Assembly: GCF_030268085.1 (NCBI RefSeq)
Contig: NZ_BSDE01000001.1
Span: 806,001-870,000, forward strand
Reading direction: 5' to 3'
Source of the DNA: Geothrix limicola
GTDB taxonomy: Bacteria > Acidobacteriota > Holophagae > Holophagales > Holophagaceae
DNA length: 64,000 nt
Positions 53,421 to 62,293 of the stretch are shown here, in pieces (position 1 is the stretch's first letter; every line of letters begins with the position of its first letter). The notes beneath the pieces were generated by a model. That model was not told the DNA's origin and did no database searches. It saw nothing but the letters and a program-made list of their open reading frames with translations. Made by a program: the position numbers and the translations under genes.

Positions 53421-55229
53421 TCAAACGGGCGGGGCGGTGAAGTCCTCGCCCGGATTGATGAACTGATCCATTTCCACGCCGTGCTGACGGTCGTGGAGCT
53501 GTTTATAGCGTCCGTTCAAGGCGAGCAGTTCGCGGTGTGTGCCGCGTTCCACGATCTCGCCCTGCTCGACCACGAGGATCTGGTCCGCGCTTTCGATGGT
53601 GCTGAGCCGGTGGGCGATGACGAAGGTGGTGCGGCCGGTCCGCAGCCTCCTCAGGCCATCCCGGATCATGGCTTCGCTTTCGCTATCGAGGCTCGAGGTG
53701 GCTTCATCCAGGAGCAGGATGCGGGGATCCGCGAGGATGGCGCGCGCGATGGCCACGCGTTGACGCTGGCCGCCCGAGAGCTTCACGCCCCGTTCACCAA
53801 CGACGGTGTCGTAGCCCTGATCGAAGCGGTCGACGAATTCGTGGACATGGGCGATGCGGCCCACGGTCTCGATCTCCTCCCGGGTCGCACCGGGTTTGGC
53901 AAAGCCGATGTTGTCGGCGACGGTGCCATCGAAAAGGAAGTTGTCCTGCATGACGACGCCCAGTTTCGCCCGGTATTCCCGAAGCCTGAGGGTCTCGATG
54001 TTCTTGCCATCGACGAGAACCCGGCCTTGTTGGGGATGGTTGAAGGCCATCGCGAGCGACAGGATGGTGCTCTTGCCGCCACCACTGGAGCCCACCAGGG
54101 CGGCCGTGCTGCCCGCCGGAACCTCGAAGGAGATGCCCTTCAGCACCGGGCTTCCTTCTTCGTAGGCGAAGTGCACATCATGGAAGGCGACGGACCCCTC
54201 GACGATCGGCAGAGGTTCCCGGGCGGCATCCTCCTGATCCTCCGTGGGCATGTCCAGGACCTCCCGGACGCGGTCCAGGCCTGCGAAAGCCTCGCTGACC
54301 TGGGTCCCGATGTTGGCGATCTGGACCACCGGAGCCGCCATGAGTCCGACGAAGAAGGTGTACATGATCAAGTCACCCAGCGTCATCGCCCCGGCCAGGA
54401 TGGCTCGGCCGCCGATGATCATGATCAACACGCCGAGCGCTCCCACAATGGCCGTGCCAAAGGCGGTGATGGCGCTGGTGCCCGTCAGCGTTCCGGCGAT
54501 GTTGCGGAAGAGTCGCTCGGTGCCCTCCGCGAAGATCCGACGTTCACGGTCTTCCGCCACATAGATCTTCAGGATCCGAATGCCGCCCACGGATTCGGTG
54601 AGGCGCCCGGTGATATCGGCCGTGATCTCGCTGCGCTTCCGGAACAGCGGGCGGAGCCTGCGGAAGGCCAGGGCCATGGCTCCTCCGAAAGCCGATAAAA
54701 AGATGAGGGTCGCCAGGGTGAGCTTCCAGTTCAGCCAGAACAGCACCGCGAGCGAGATCACCGCCGTGAGAACACCGCCCACGAGCTGGATGATTCCGGT
54801 ACCCACCAGGTTGCGGACCCCTTCCGCATCGTTCATGACGCGGGAAATCACCACGCCGCTCTTCGTGTTGTCGAAGTAGCGAATGGGCAGGCGGAGGATG
54901 TGATCCTGCACCCGTTGACGCATGGCCATGATGGCTCGCTGGGCGGCCACGCTGACCACCTGGGAATTGGCGTAGCTGGTGATGGCTTGCAGCAACGTGG
55001 CCGCGCCCGCTCCAAGAGCCAAGGGCAGCAGAAGGCGCCCGTTGTGTTTTCCGATGACCTCGTCGATCAGGTATTTGGTGCTGGCGGGAAGCACGAGTCC
55101 CGCCAGACGGCTGATCAGCATGAGGAAAAGCCCCAGGCCCAGGGAGCCCCGATGCTGGCGGAGCAGGACACGCGCCTCACGCCAGGCGCGGGCGGCATCC
55201 ACTTTCGGTTTCGATGTCGATTCGGTCAT
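53421..55229 (-). CDS. ABC exporter, fused permease-ATPase (MsbA-like)
   Basis: A 602-residue half transporter. Six transmembrane segments precede an ATPase with Walker A VGSSGGGKST, signature LSGGQRQR, Walker B ILLLDEATSSLDSE and the His switch FVIAHRLST. The membrane domain matches lipid or multidrug exporters of the MsbA/LmrA type. It acts as a homodimer; substrate unknown. It lies 13 bases from the convergent kinase gene and 192 bases downstream of the encapsulin gene on the same strand, but a terminator between them makes co-transcription unlikely. Confidence 0.9.
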   Translation of the reverse strand: MTESTSKPKVDAARAWREARVLLRQHRGSLGLGLFLMLISRLAGLVLPASTKYLIDEVIGKHNGRLLLPLALGAGAATLLQAITSYANSQVVSVAAQRAIMAMRQRVQDHILRLPIRYFDNTKSGVVISRVMNDAEGVRNLVGTGIIQLVGGVLTAVISLAVLFWLNWKLTLATLIFLSAFGGAMALAFRRLRPLFRKRSEITADITGRLTESVGGIRILKIYVAEDRERRIFAEGTERLFRNIAGTLTGTSAITAFGTAIVGALGVLIMIIGGRAILAGAMTLGDLIMYTFFVGLMAAPVVQIANIGTQVSEAFAGLDRVREVLDMPTEDQEDAAREPLPIVEGSVAFHDVHFAYEEGSPVLKGISFEVPAGSTAALVGSSGGGKSTILSLAMAFNHPQQGRVLVDGKNIETLRLREYRAKLGVVMQDNFLFDGTVADNIGFAKPGATREEIETVGRIAHVHEFVDRFDQGYDTVVGERGVKLSGGQRQRVAIARAILADPRILLLDEATSSLDSESEAMIRDGLRRLRTGRTTFVIAHRLSTIESADQILVVEQGEIVERGTHRELLALNGRYKQLHDRQHGVEMDQFINPGEDFTAPPV

Positions 55230-55340
55230 GGGATCACCCGCGTGAAGGTGACCCTACCGCGGGGATCTTTTTCGGGAAAGCGGCTTCTCAGAAGAAGCGG
55301 TCCCTCACGGGGGCGAATGGAAGGTTGGGACTCAGACAAA

Positions 55341-55367
55341 GAAACCACGCCTCAAGGTGGTTTCATT
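55341..55367 (-). terminator. Rho-independent terminator of the encapsulin operon
   Basis: A perfect 8-bp stem GAAACCAC (55341-55348) with GTGGTTTC (55357-55364). On the minus strand it is followed by TTTGTCT. It sits 57 bases after the encapsulin stop and before the ABC exporter gene. Confidence 0.75.
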
Positions 55368-55421
55368 GGCAGCGAGGTCTTGGCATCGATCAACCAAGTG
55401 CTGCGATGATCATCCGTCCTC

Positions 55422-56240
55422 TCAACTGACGCGATTATGAAGTTTTAACTCAACTGCCGCAGCTGGTTCCAGGACGCGGAACGTGAAGGACTCGGTGAAG
55501 TACAGCTCGACCTCGCGTGCATCGTGGATCTTGTAGCCAATGGCGAGATCCTGACCCACCGTCATTTCGAAATCCCCGCCCCGTCGCGAAAGCACGGCAC
55601 CACCTTCAAGCACCGGACTCCAGTGGATGCCACCTGTGACCAGGGACTTGATGCGTTCGCGCAGGGGGTAGGCATTTGGTTCTCCGGCCATCAACCACTG
55701 GTAGGGATCGGTCCCCAGCACCAAGGCGAAGGGGCCACCGATCTCTGCCTTCTGGATGCAGAGCAGGGCCGATTCAACCGATTCGGTGAGACTGCCCCGA
55801 TCGGAACTGAGCACCACCGGAGGATGGCTGGAGCCCGCAAGCATGCCTTGGATGCCGGCAGCGCTGAACCCCCAATAGAGGGCCGTTTCTTCGAAAAGGG
55901 CCACCTTTCGCGCGGCAGCTTTGAGGGCATCCAGATTCGGGTTCTTCGCGCCTCGGGCGATGTCATCCAATTCCCAGATTCCCAGGTTGAAAGGCACCCG
56001 GACCTCCATGAGGGGAAGCACCTTGTGGAGGCCCCAGGCCACATCATCGGCGTCGCTCCCAGGGCCGATATCCAGGCGGCCGAGGCTCACCGCGGCAAAG
56101 GGCAAACCATGAGGGCCCGAAAAATCCACCAGCTTCCGCCCGGAAAGATTGCCCTTCAGAATGCGCGAACTCTGCAGTTCGATTTCCTTCCAAGCCTCAT
56201 CCACGATGGGCGCCACGTGGCGCCGGAGCATGTCAGTCAT
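55422..56240 (-). CDS. enc: Encapsulin shell protein (family 1)
   Basis: A 272-residue HK97-fold shell protein. The N-terminal RRHVAPIVDEAWKEIE, followed by GRKLVDFSGPHGLPFAAVSLG, and the later RVPFNLGIWELDDIARG and RGGDFEMTVGQDLAIGY closely follow the Thermotoga maritima encapsulin chain (linocin M18-like family). It should assemble a T=1 or T=3 icosahedral cage that encloses cargo carrying a C-terminal docking peptide. The EncFtn gene is 22 bases upstream with that peptide. GGGGA is 8 bases before the ATG. A terminator follows. Identification rests on these blocks and the neighbour. Confidence 0.95.
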   Translation of the reverse strand: MTDMLRRHVAPIVDEAWKEIELQSSRILKGNLSGRKLVDFSGPHGLPFAAVSLGRLDIGPGSDADDVAWGLHKVLPLMEVRVPFNLGIWELDDIARGAKNPNLDALKAAARKVALFEETALYWGFSAAGIQGMLAGSSHPPVVLSSDRGSLTESVESALLCIQKAEIGGPFALVLGTDPYQWLMAGEPNAYPLRERIKSLVTGGIHWSPVLEGGAVLSRRGGDFEMTVGQDLAIGYKIHDAREVELYFTESFTFRVLEPAAAVELKLHNRVS

Positions 56241-56262
56241 ATCTGTTTCCCCTGTAGGTGGC

Positions 56263-56601
56263 TCATGTGAGACGCCCCAATCCCAGCCCGTTTCCCGGCG
56301 CTGGGGGAGGCTCCAATCCCTTGGCCAGGGCGGTCAATTCACCGGAGGTGAAGAGGAACTTCCTCAGCTGGACGTCAAACTCGGGCCGGTTTCGTCGCAA
56401 CCATTCAAGGAGCATGGCCGCATGTTCCATCTCGTCATTGCGGTTATGGATCAGGATGGCCTTGAGCGGCTCGTCAGCGGTCGCATCCATCCGTTGGTGG
56501 TAGTAGTCGATGGCTTCCAGTTCTTCCTGCAAACTGGCCAGCGCCCTATGGAAACCGAGCGCCTCAGGCGAAAGGCCCGCTTCCAGGAGTCCGCTGCTCA
56601 T
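56263..56601 (-). CDS. Encapsulated ferritin-like protein (EncFtn) cargo
   Basis: A 112-residue two-helix ferritin-like protein that forms decamers with the di-iron site at the subunit interface. Ferroxidase ligands by comparison with Rhodospirillum EncFtn are about Glu27, Glu57 and His60 (ELEAIDYYHQRMDA, NDEMEHAAMLLEWLRR), with Tyr33 at the Trp position. The last eight residues GLGLGRLT are a typical encapsulin docking tail after a Pro/Gly-rich linker. It oxidises ferrous iron for mineral storage inside the shell. Its ATG overlaps the stop of the SOD gene (ATGA), so the two are coupled. Confidence 0.93.
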   Translation of the reverse strand: MSSGLLEAGLSPEALGFHRALASLQEELEAIDYYHQRMDATADEPLKAILIHNRNDEMEHAAMLLEWLRRNRPEFDVQLRKFLFTSGELTALAKGLEPPPAPGNGLGLGRLT

Positions 56602-57209
56602 CGCTGCCTCTTGGCCTGGTCGTGACGTGTCGCCGCACTGAATCGTCTGGACACCTCACTCCACTTGACGTTGTCGAAGAAGGCATTGATGTAGTCGGGC
56701 CGTTTGATGCCGAAATCCACCATGAAGGCATGCTCCCAGCTGTCCAGCACCAGGAGCAGATCCTGGTCGATGGGCATCCCCAGGTGGTGCTCGGCTACGA
56801 AGTAGGTGTGGAGGCGGCCGTCCCGTCGGTTGCGAGTGAGCAGGGCCCACCCCGGCCCGCCCAGGGCGGTGGCTTTGAGGTCCGCCAGAATCTTGTCCCT
56901 GCCACCCTGCGCGTCCATGGCCTTTTGGAAGTCCGGAGCGGTGGTGGCGTCGGCACCCAGGTTTTCGAAGTAGAGCTCGTGAAGGAAGGAGCCGTTGAAG
57001 GCGACCGCCTCCCGCCGCTTCAATTCGCTGTATTCATTGAAGGAGTAGTTGGGCTTGGTGTTGTTCTCCACCGTCAGCTTCTCCTCAATTTCATTGAGCT
57101 TGGCCAGGTAGCCCTTGTAGAGGGTGAAATGCAGTTCCAGCTGGCTATCGCTGAACCCTTTCAGGGCCCCACCCTTCAGGTGCTCGTAATTCATCGCTTC
57201 GTAGGTCAT
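56598..57209 (-). CDS. sod: Fe/Mn-type superoxide dismutase
   Basis: A 203-residue SOD with the family's metal ligands: His in LELHFTLYKGYLAKLN, His in FLHELYFENL, and Asp plus His in LDSWEHAF. The GxGW equivalent GGPGWALL is present. Some usual residues differ: the second His of the first helix pair is Phe, and the Gln/His gate position aligns to His in VAEHHLG, as seen in some cambialistic and archaeal SODs. It carries no encapsulin docking tail at its C-terminus (SRRFSAATRHDQAKRQR). TGGAGG is 6 bases before the ATG. It is the first gene of SOD-EncFtn-encapsulin. Confidence 0.88.
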   Translation of the reverse strand: MTYEAMNYEHLKGGALKGFSDSQLELHFTLYKGYLAKLNEIEEKLTVENNTKPNYSFNEYSELKRREAVAFNGSFLHELYFENLGADATTAPDFQKAMDAQGGRDKILADLKATALGGPGWALLTRNRRDGRLHTYFVAEHHLGMPIDQDLLLVLDSWEHAFMVDFGIKRPDYINAFFDNVKWSEVSRRFSAATRHDQAKRQR

Positions 57210-57612
57210 GAAACGCCTCCAGGATGCCGGTCGATTGAAGCAAAAGAATTCCTACGCCTGAAGGTCTGGAGCAATTTCCAATCCAATGCGAAAGTGCGTC
57301 TAAGTAAAGTGTTTATGCGCTTGCAAGGGATTCTTCCGAGAGGGCTTTCCACCAAAATGATGCCCCTGCTGCTTCAGTTTGAAGGCCCCATCAAAGTCGC
57401 TCTCGACTGTCCATTTGGGGGGAGAAGACCATGCCATTCCTGCCATGGGTGTTCCCCGGCAAGACTCCTTCGAAGTGACTTGATCGGCGTCTCAAATTGA
57501 TCGAAGGCCCGAACCTCGTCGTTTGCTCAAACGTGTATAAATGTAAACAAATAAGATATTAGTTAACGGGCTCAAGAAATGCAGAGTGATCTGAATCTTG
57601 AGGTCGACCAGC
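57210..57612. promoter_or_regulatory. Divergent control region between SOD operon and type III PKS unit
   Basis: A 403-base gene-free stretch. The central and right part is AT-rich for this genome (57535-57566, including GTATAAATGTAAAC). Both operons must be driven from here. On the minus strand TTGCAA lies at 57325-57320 with TTAGAC 17 bases on, a weak promoter-like pair for SOD. I see no convincing Fur, PerR or OxyR operator. Confidence 0.4.
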
Positions 57613-58773
57613 ATGGCGCGTGTCCCGATCCATCTACATGATTTCCAGATCCAGCCCGCGAGGTACCACTCGGATCAGGCGACCATCGTGGATTGGATCG
57701 CCGCGGCCCACGCCCAGGCGGAGATCACCCTTCAGGCACCACCGACGGATGAGGCCCGTGAAACCCTCGTCCGGAAATTCCGGAAGTTGGTTCGGCGGTT
57801 TGGCTGCAGCACGGATCGGATCGCCTTCCGGAATTCCTCACTGGAGGACTTCACCCATACGGATTGGGATCGGATGAGGATCTTCCAGCTGAACAAGTTT
57901 CCCTCGGGAAGGCCTTGCGGGGAGCGGAGCCGGTTTTTCAGTGAGATCAGCGGCGAAGCGTTCGAACAGTTCTACGCCCATGAGAGCGAGCCGCCTCCGG
58001 TCATCATCCATGTCACGTGCACGGGGTACGTGTCCCCCAGCGGCGCCCAACGGCTGGTGGCCAGCCGGGACTGGGGCCGGTCCACGGAAGTGTTTCACGC
58101 GTATCACATGGGTTGCTATGCCTCGATGCCAGCCATTCGCATGGCAGCGGGCTTTGTGGAAAGGGGTAAGGCCCGTGTGGACATCGTCCACACCGAGTTG
58201 TGCACCTTGCACATGGATCCCAGCCAGCACCTGCCCGAGCAACTGGTGGTGCAGACCCTGTTCGCGGATGGTTTGATTCGGTATTCGGTGTCTCGTGCCA
58301 GGGCCGGGAAACCCCTTTCGAATGGCCTGGAGCTGATCACCACCCGTGAGGAAATCGTGCCTGGCACCGGCGATGCCATGACCTGGATGGTCTCGGATTT
58401 CGGGATGCTGATGACGCTCTCCCGGAAGGTGCCCGATCACATTCGCGCAGGTTTGGGGGCGTTCCTCGACAGGTTGGCCGCTTCAGCGGAGCTGACGTCG
58501 GGTCAGCTGATCGAAGAGGCGATCTTCGCCATACATCCCGGCGGCCCGCGAATCATCGATGAGATCGCGGAACACCTTGGCCTGCGGCCCGAACAGGTGA
58601 GCGCCAGCAACGCCATTCTCAGCCAGTTCGGCAACATGTCATCCGCCACGTTGCCCCATGTGTGGCAGGCCGTGCTGGCGGATCCAGCCGTGAAACCCGG
58701 CACCCTCATCGTCTCCCTGGCCTTTGGGCCCGGACTGACCATCGCGGGTGCCATCCTCCGGAAAACGCCGTGA
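57613..58773 (+). CDS. Type III polyketide synthase (chalcone synthase-like)
   Basis: A 386-residue condensing enzyme. The catalytic triad is visible: Cys in YHMGCYASMPA, His in FAIHPGGPRI and Asn in FGNMSSATLPHVW. Bacterial type III PKSs extend an acyl-CoA with malonyl-CoA to resorcinols, pyrones or quinone precursors. The coupled methyltransferase suggests a methylated phenolic lipid. ATG 57613 is chosen, with GAGG about 10 bases upstream; a TTG at 57598 is an alternative. Its TGA overlaps the GTG of the next gene. Confidence 0.92.
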   Translation: MARVPIHLHDFQIQPARYHSDQATIVDWIAAAHAQAEITLQAPPTDEARETLVRKFRKLVRRFGCSTDRIAFRNSSLEDFTHTDWDRMRIFQLNKFPSGRPCGERSRFFSEISGEAFEQFYAHESEPPPVIIHVTCTGYVSPSGAQRLVASRDWGRSTEVFHAYHMGCYASMPAIRMAAGFVERGKARVDIVHTELCTLHMDPSQHLPEQLVVQTLFADGLIRYSVSRARAGKPLSNGLELITTREEIVPGTGDAMTWMVSDFGMLMTLSRKVPDHIRAGLGAFLDRLAASAELTSGQLIEEAIFAIHPGGPRIIDEIAEHLGLRPEQVSASNAILSQFGNMSSATLPHVWQAVLADPAVKPGTLIVSLAFGPGLTIAGAILRKTP

Positions 58774-60020
58774 ACGGTACCTTGTTCTGGCTCCTGCCCT
58801 TCGGATTCCAGGGCCTGGCCATGGGGTTTGACACGTTCATCTACCACCGCCGCCGGGAGGTGCCCCGCTGGGAAGGGCTGGGACACGTGCTGGACAGCCT
58901 GGTCTTCCTGGCTTGCTTGGTGCTCCCGGTGCTGGTCGCTCCCACACCTTCGAACATCCGGCTCTTCAGTGGCATGGCCGTGTGCTCATGTCTTCTGATC
59001 ACGAAGGACGAATTCATCCACCAGCGCCTCTGCTCGGGAGGGGAGCATTGGCTTCATGCCGTGTTGTTCATCCTCCATCCCATCGTGCTGTTAGCCACAG
59101 CCATGCTTTGGATCGACCTTGGATCCGCCGCCCTTTCTCAGACCTTCCCTCGACCCCTGGCCGCATGGCTGCTCCAGTTGCAGGCGGCCCTCGTCTTCGG
59201 ATTTCTGGTGTACCAGATTGCCGAGTGGTTCTGGCGGGCTCGGTGGGAAGGGAAGGGTCCGGAGATCAACAACAGCATTTACGAGGATCTGGGCGACCGT
59301 TGGTACACGACCACCGACGACCCTGTGGCGCTGCTTAGGGCCGAGTCGCGACTCCGGACTTCCTGGGTGCAGGCGGACCTTCACGCAGCCTTTGGCGAAG
59401 AAGCCTTGGCCATTCTCGATGTGGCCTGTGGAGCTGGATTTCTGAGCAACCCGCTGGCACAGGCCGGGCATGAGGTCACCGGCATCGACCTCTCGCTTAG
59501 CAGCCTCGAGGTGGCGAAACGGCACGATCACACCCGATCCGTGACGTACCTCCCCATGGATGCCCGGTGCTTGTCCTTTCCCGACGCGCGGTTCGATGTG
59601 GTCTGCATGATGGATTTCCTCGAACATCTTCCGGAAAAGGAAGAGGTGCTGCGAGAGGCCTCCAGGGTCCTCAAGCCGGGTGGGTGGTTCTTCTTCCACA
59701 CCTTCAATCGGACGCTCCTCAGTTGGCTCATCGGCATCAAGGGCGTCGAGTGGTTTGTGAAGAACACACCCGCGCACATGCATGTGTACCGGCTTTTCCT
59801 AAAGCCTTCCGAATTGAGGGATCTCTGCGCCCGCCAACACCTGGTCGTGGAAGAGGTTCGGGGGGTTCGTCCGCGGATCTTCAGCTGGGCTTTCTGGAAG
59901 CTGCTTCTCACCGGAAGGGTGAGCGATCAGTTCCAGTTCGTGTTCACGCATTCACAAAGCATCGGGTATTGCGGGCACGCCCGAAAATTGACCGCCTTAC
60001 TTGCCAGGCCTGTGCCATGA
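58770..60020 (+). CDS. Fusion of His-rich membrane domain and UbiG-like methyltransferase
   Basis: A 416-residue protein. Residues 1-155 contain four to five transmembrane helices with clustered acids and histidines (DEFIH at 80-84, E92-H93, H96, H103; also D21, H26, H39), which looks like a metal-binding membrane enzyme. Residues from about 185 form a SAM methyltransferase of the UbiG type: ILDVACGAGFLSNPL is motif I, GIDLSLSSL motif II, MDFLEHLP the acidic motif, and FFHTFNRTLLSWLIGIKG the UbiG-specific block. It probably O-methylates the phenolic product of the PKS. GTG start overlapping the PKS stop gives strict coupling. The membrane domain is not recognised. Confidence 0.82.
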   Translation: MNGTLFWLLPFGFQGLAMGFDTFIYHRRREVPRWEGLGHVLDSLVFLACLVLPVLVAPTPSNIRLFSGMAVCSCLLITKDEFIHQRLCSGGEHWLHAVLFILHPIVLLATAMLWIDLGSAALSQTFPRPLAAWLLQLQAALVFGFLVYQIAEWFWRARWEGKGPEINNSIYEDLGDRWYTTTDDPVALLRAESRLRTSWVQADLHAAFGEEALAILDVACGAGFLSNPLAQAGHEVTGIDLSLSSLEVAKRHDHTRSVTYLPMDARCLSFPDARFDVVCMMDFLEHLPEKEEVLREASRVLKPGGWFFFHTFNRTLLSWLIGIKGVEWFVKNTPAHMHVYRLFLKPSELRDLCARQHLVVEEVRGVRPRIFSWAFWKLLLTGRVSDQFQFVFTHSQSIGYCGHARKLTALLARPVP

Positions 60021-60108
60021 GCGTGCTTTCGGGCTCGACGGGGTCCTATTACCCGCCTTCGATCCCAGGCGCATCCGGGCCTTGTTTCCAATGGAGGGAT
60101 GACAAACC

Positions 60109-60930
60109 ATGAGCAGCTTCACCACCAAAGATGGAACGGAACTCTATTTCAAGGATTGGGGGTCGGGACGACCCGTCGTCTTCAGCCACGGGTGGCCCCT
60201 CACCGCGGATGCCTGGGAAGGCCAGATGCTCTTCCTTGCGGCCAAGGGATTCCGGTGCATCGCCCACGACCGACGCGGACATGGACGCTCAGCCCAGCCC
60301 TCGATCGGCAACGACATGGACACCTATGCCGACGACCTGGCAGAACTCATCGACCGGCTCGACCTCACGAACCTGTCGTTGGTGGGCCATTCGACAGGCG
60401 CGGGCGAGATCGCTCGGTTCATCGGACGCCATGGCACCAAGCGGGTCGCGAAGGTGGTCCTCGTAAGCGGCGTGCAGCCGCTGATGCTGAAGACAGACGA
60501 CCATCCCGATGGCCTGCCCATGGAGGTCTTTGATCAGATCCGAGCCGGCGTGCGGGCCGACCGCTCCCAGTTCTTCAAGGACCTGACGACCGCGTTCTAC
60601 GGCGCCAATCGACCCGGCGTCAAGATCAGCCAGGGGGTTCGGGATGCCTTCTGGTTCCAGGGCATCCAGGGCGGCCTCCTGAACGAGCTCGAGTGCATCA
60701 AAGCGTTCTCTGAAACGGATTTCACGGAGGACCTTAAAAAAATGGATGTACCCACCCTCATCATCCAGGGCGACGACGATCAGATCGTTCCGGTCCGTTC
60801 CTCGGCCTATGCCACGGCCCAATTGATCCCGAAGGCAACCCTGAAGCTGTACCCAGGGGGGTCCCATGGCCTTGCCGACACTCACAAGGACGAGCTGAAT
60901 GCCGACCTCCTGGCCTTCCTGAGTACCTGA
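60109..60930 (+). CDS. Alpha/beta hydrolase (arylesterase or non-haem chloroperoxidase-like)
   Basis: A 273-residue hydrolase close to the perhydrolase/non-haem haloperoxidase group. [13 protein letters not shown] is the oxyanion block, HDRRGHGRS the turn, VGHSTGAGE the nucleophile elbow with Ser, QGDDDQIVP the acid and GGSHGLAD the His. These enzymes hydrolyse esters and can form peracids from H2O2 in vitro. It follows the PKS/methyltransferase unit by 88 bases and precedes wrbA. GGAGGG lies 12 bases before the ATG. Confidence 0.9.
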   Translation: MSSFTTKDGTELYFKDWGSGRPVVFSHGWPLTADAWEGQMLFLAAKGFRCIAHDRRGHGRSAQPSIGNDMDTYADDLAELIDRLDLTNLSLVGHSTGAGEIARFIGRHGTKRVAKVVLVSGVQPLMLKTDDHPDGLPMEVFDQIRAGVRADRSQFFKDLTTAFYGANRPGVKISQGVRDAFWFQGIQGGLLNELECIKAFSETDFTEDLKKMDVPTLIIQGDDDQIVPVRSSAYATAQLIPKATLKLYPGGSHGLADTHKDELNADLLAFLST

Positions 60931-61008
60931 GGTTGCCGCAGGCCGGCGGAACAAACGCGCGATCAAGGCTTTGAAACTGCCACCACCCCATCTCCAAGGA
61001 GCGATCCC

Positions 61009-61611
61009 ATGACCAAGATCCTGATTCTCTACTACAGCATGTATGGCCACATCGAAAGCCTGGCCAAGGCGGTGGCGGAGGGCGCCCGGGGAGTCGCAAA
61101 CACCGAGGTCACCCTCAAGCGCGTGCCCGAATTGATGTCTGAAGAGGCGGCCCGCAAAGCCGGCGCCAAGGTCGATCAGGCCGCTCCCCTTGCGAATGTC
61201 GATGAACTCTCGGGGTACGACGCCATCATCTTCGGCACCCCGACGCGGTTCGGGAACATGTGCGCCCAGATGCGGAACTTCCTCGATCAGACGGGCCGGC
61301 TGTGGCAGGAGGGCGGCCTGATCGGCAAGGTGGGCAGCGTGTTTACCAGCACTGCCACGCAGCACGGCGGGCAGGAAACCACCATCACGTCCTTCCATAC
61401 CACCCTGCTGCATCACGGCATGGTCATCGTGGGCGTCCCCTATTCCTGCGTACAGATCGGAAACATGGGTGAAATCAGCGGTGGGTCGCCCTACGGCGCC
61501 GGTACGCTGGCGGGTGGCGATGGCCACCGCCAACCCTCAGAGAACGAGTTGACGATCGCGCGATTCCAGGGCGCGCATGTGGCGGACGTGGCCAGGAAGC
61601 TTTCAGCCTGA
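61009..61611 (+). CDS. wrbA: NAD(P)H:quinone oxidoreductase WrbA
   Basis: A 200-residue flavodoxin-fold enzyme that reduces quinones by two electrons and limits superoxide formation. The FMN phosphate loop is [13 protein letters not shown], and [35 protein letters not shown] and [13 protein letters not shown] are WrbA signatures. The cofactor acts as a tetramer. It is 78 bases downstream of the hydrolase. A role next to SOD and phenolic-lipid genes fits quinone and oxygen stress. Confidence 0.95.
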   Translation: MTKILILYYSMYGHIESLAKAVAEGARGVANTEVTLKRVPELMSEEAARKAGAKVDQAAPLANVDELSGYDAIIFGTPTRFGNMCAQMRNFLDQTGRLWQEGGLIGKVGSVFTSTATQHGGQETTITSFHTTLLHHGMVIVGVPYSCVQIGNMGEISGGSPYGAGTLAGGDGHRQPSENELTIARFQGAHVADVARKLSA

Positions 61612-62055
61612 TCAGCCGGCAGGCACGTTGGAGCGGGGCGAATGGCCGCGAAGGCGAAATCCTTCGACCTTCCCTTGCATGCCTGAATGCGTCTCATCGA
61701 TTTCCCACGTGGACGACTGCGCGTGGACGCCTTGATCAAGTCGTTCAACTTGGCGAGGTTCTCTGTCGCGAGCGGGTCGCATTCAGATCAAGGCGAGCGC
61801 GTTGCCCGGCAAGGCTGGGAGCGGAAGGTGTGTGGCGGGAAGGATGGTGGCGATCGCGGATGCCGATCGTTCAGCGAGGATGCGGCCGTGAAGGCGGGGG
61901 CTCATTCAGAATGATGGATCCATCTCGCTCGCGCCCTGATCGCAATTGTAAAGACATGAATACTAAGGAGCATTGATTGTGGCTTGAAACCTGCTCAGTT
62001 CTGTTGGCCACCATCCGGTGCGCACAACCGCAGTTTCACACGAGGAGTCAGAACC
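61612..62055. other. Gene-free spacer between wrbA and csbD
   Basis: This 444-base stretch has no convincing gene. A 75-codon frame at 61687-61914 lacks a ribosome site and known motifs. Near 61649-61666 is a short hairpin CGAAGG/CCTTCG that may end wrbA transcription weakly. The right end is AT-rich (61940-61985) and should hold the promoter of the csbD unit, but I cannot set a firm -35/-10 pair. Confidence 0.45.
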
Positions 62056-62235
62056 ATGAAATCAAGCACGAAGGATCAGGTCGCAGGTACGTTTCATGAA
62101 CTCAAAGGCAAGGTCGAGGAGACCGCGGGCAAGGTGACGAAAAATCCTCGGTTGAAGGACAAGGGTCGCGCTGAAAAAGTCAGCGGCAAAGTTCAGAAGA
62201 AGATCGGCCAGGTGGAGAAGGTGCTTGGCAAGTAA
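62056..62235 (+). CDS. CsbD-family stress protein
   Basis: A 59-residue highly charged, Lys/Glu-rich helical protein. KDQVAGTFHELKGKVEETAGKV, then GRAEKVSGKVQKKIGQVEKVLGK, is the CsbD-like pattern. The family is induced by general or envelope stress; function is unknown. ATG 62056 has GAGGAG 8 bases upstream; the longer frame from 61984 is not used. A strong terminator follows. Confidence 0.9.
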   Translation: MKSSTKDQVAGTFHELKGKVEETAGKVTKNPRLKDKGRAEKVSGKVQKKIGQVEKVLGK

Positions 62236-62251
62236 TCAACCTAGTGGGGTC

Positions 62252-62279
62252 GGGGCTTCCCGTATGGGAAGTCCCTTTT
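62252..62279 (+). terminator. Rho-independent terminator after csbD
   Basis: A 10-bp stem GGGGCTTCCC (62252-62261) with GGGAAGTCCC (62266-62275), one G-U pair, loop GTAT, then TTTT. It lies 17 bases after the csbD stop and 15 bases before the next ATG. Confidence 0.85.
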
Positions 62280-62293
62280 GAAAGGAAATCATC

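Noticed and set aside
57210-57612. Possible Fur, PerR or OxyR operator in front of the SOD operon.
   Set aside because: I looked for the usual AT-rich palindromes and found none that is convincing.
61687-61914. A 75-codon frame after wrbA.
   Set aside because: No ribosome site, odd composition and no recognisable motif; it may be decayed DNA.
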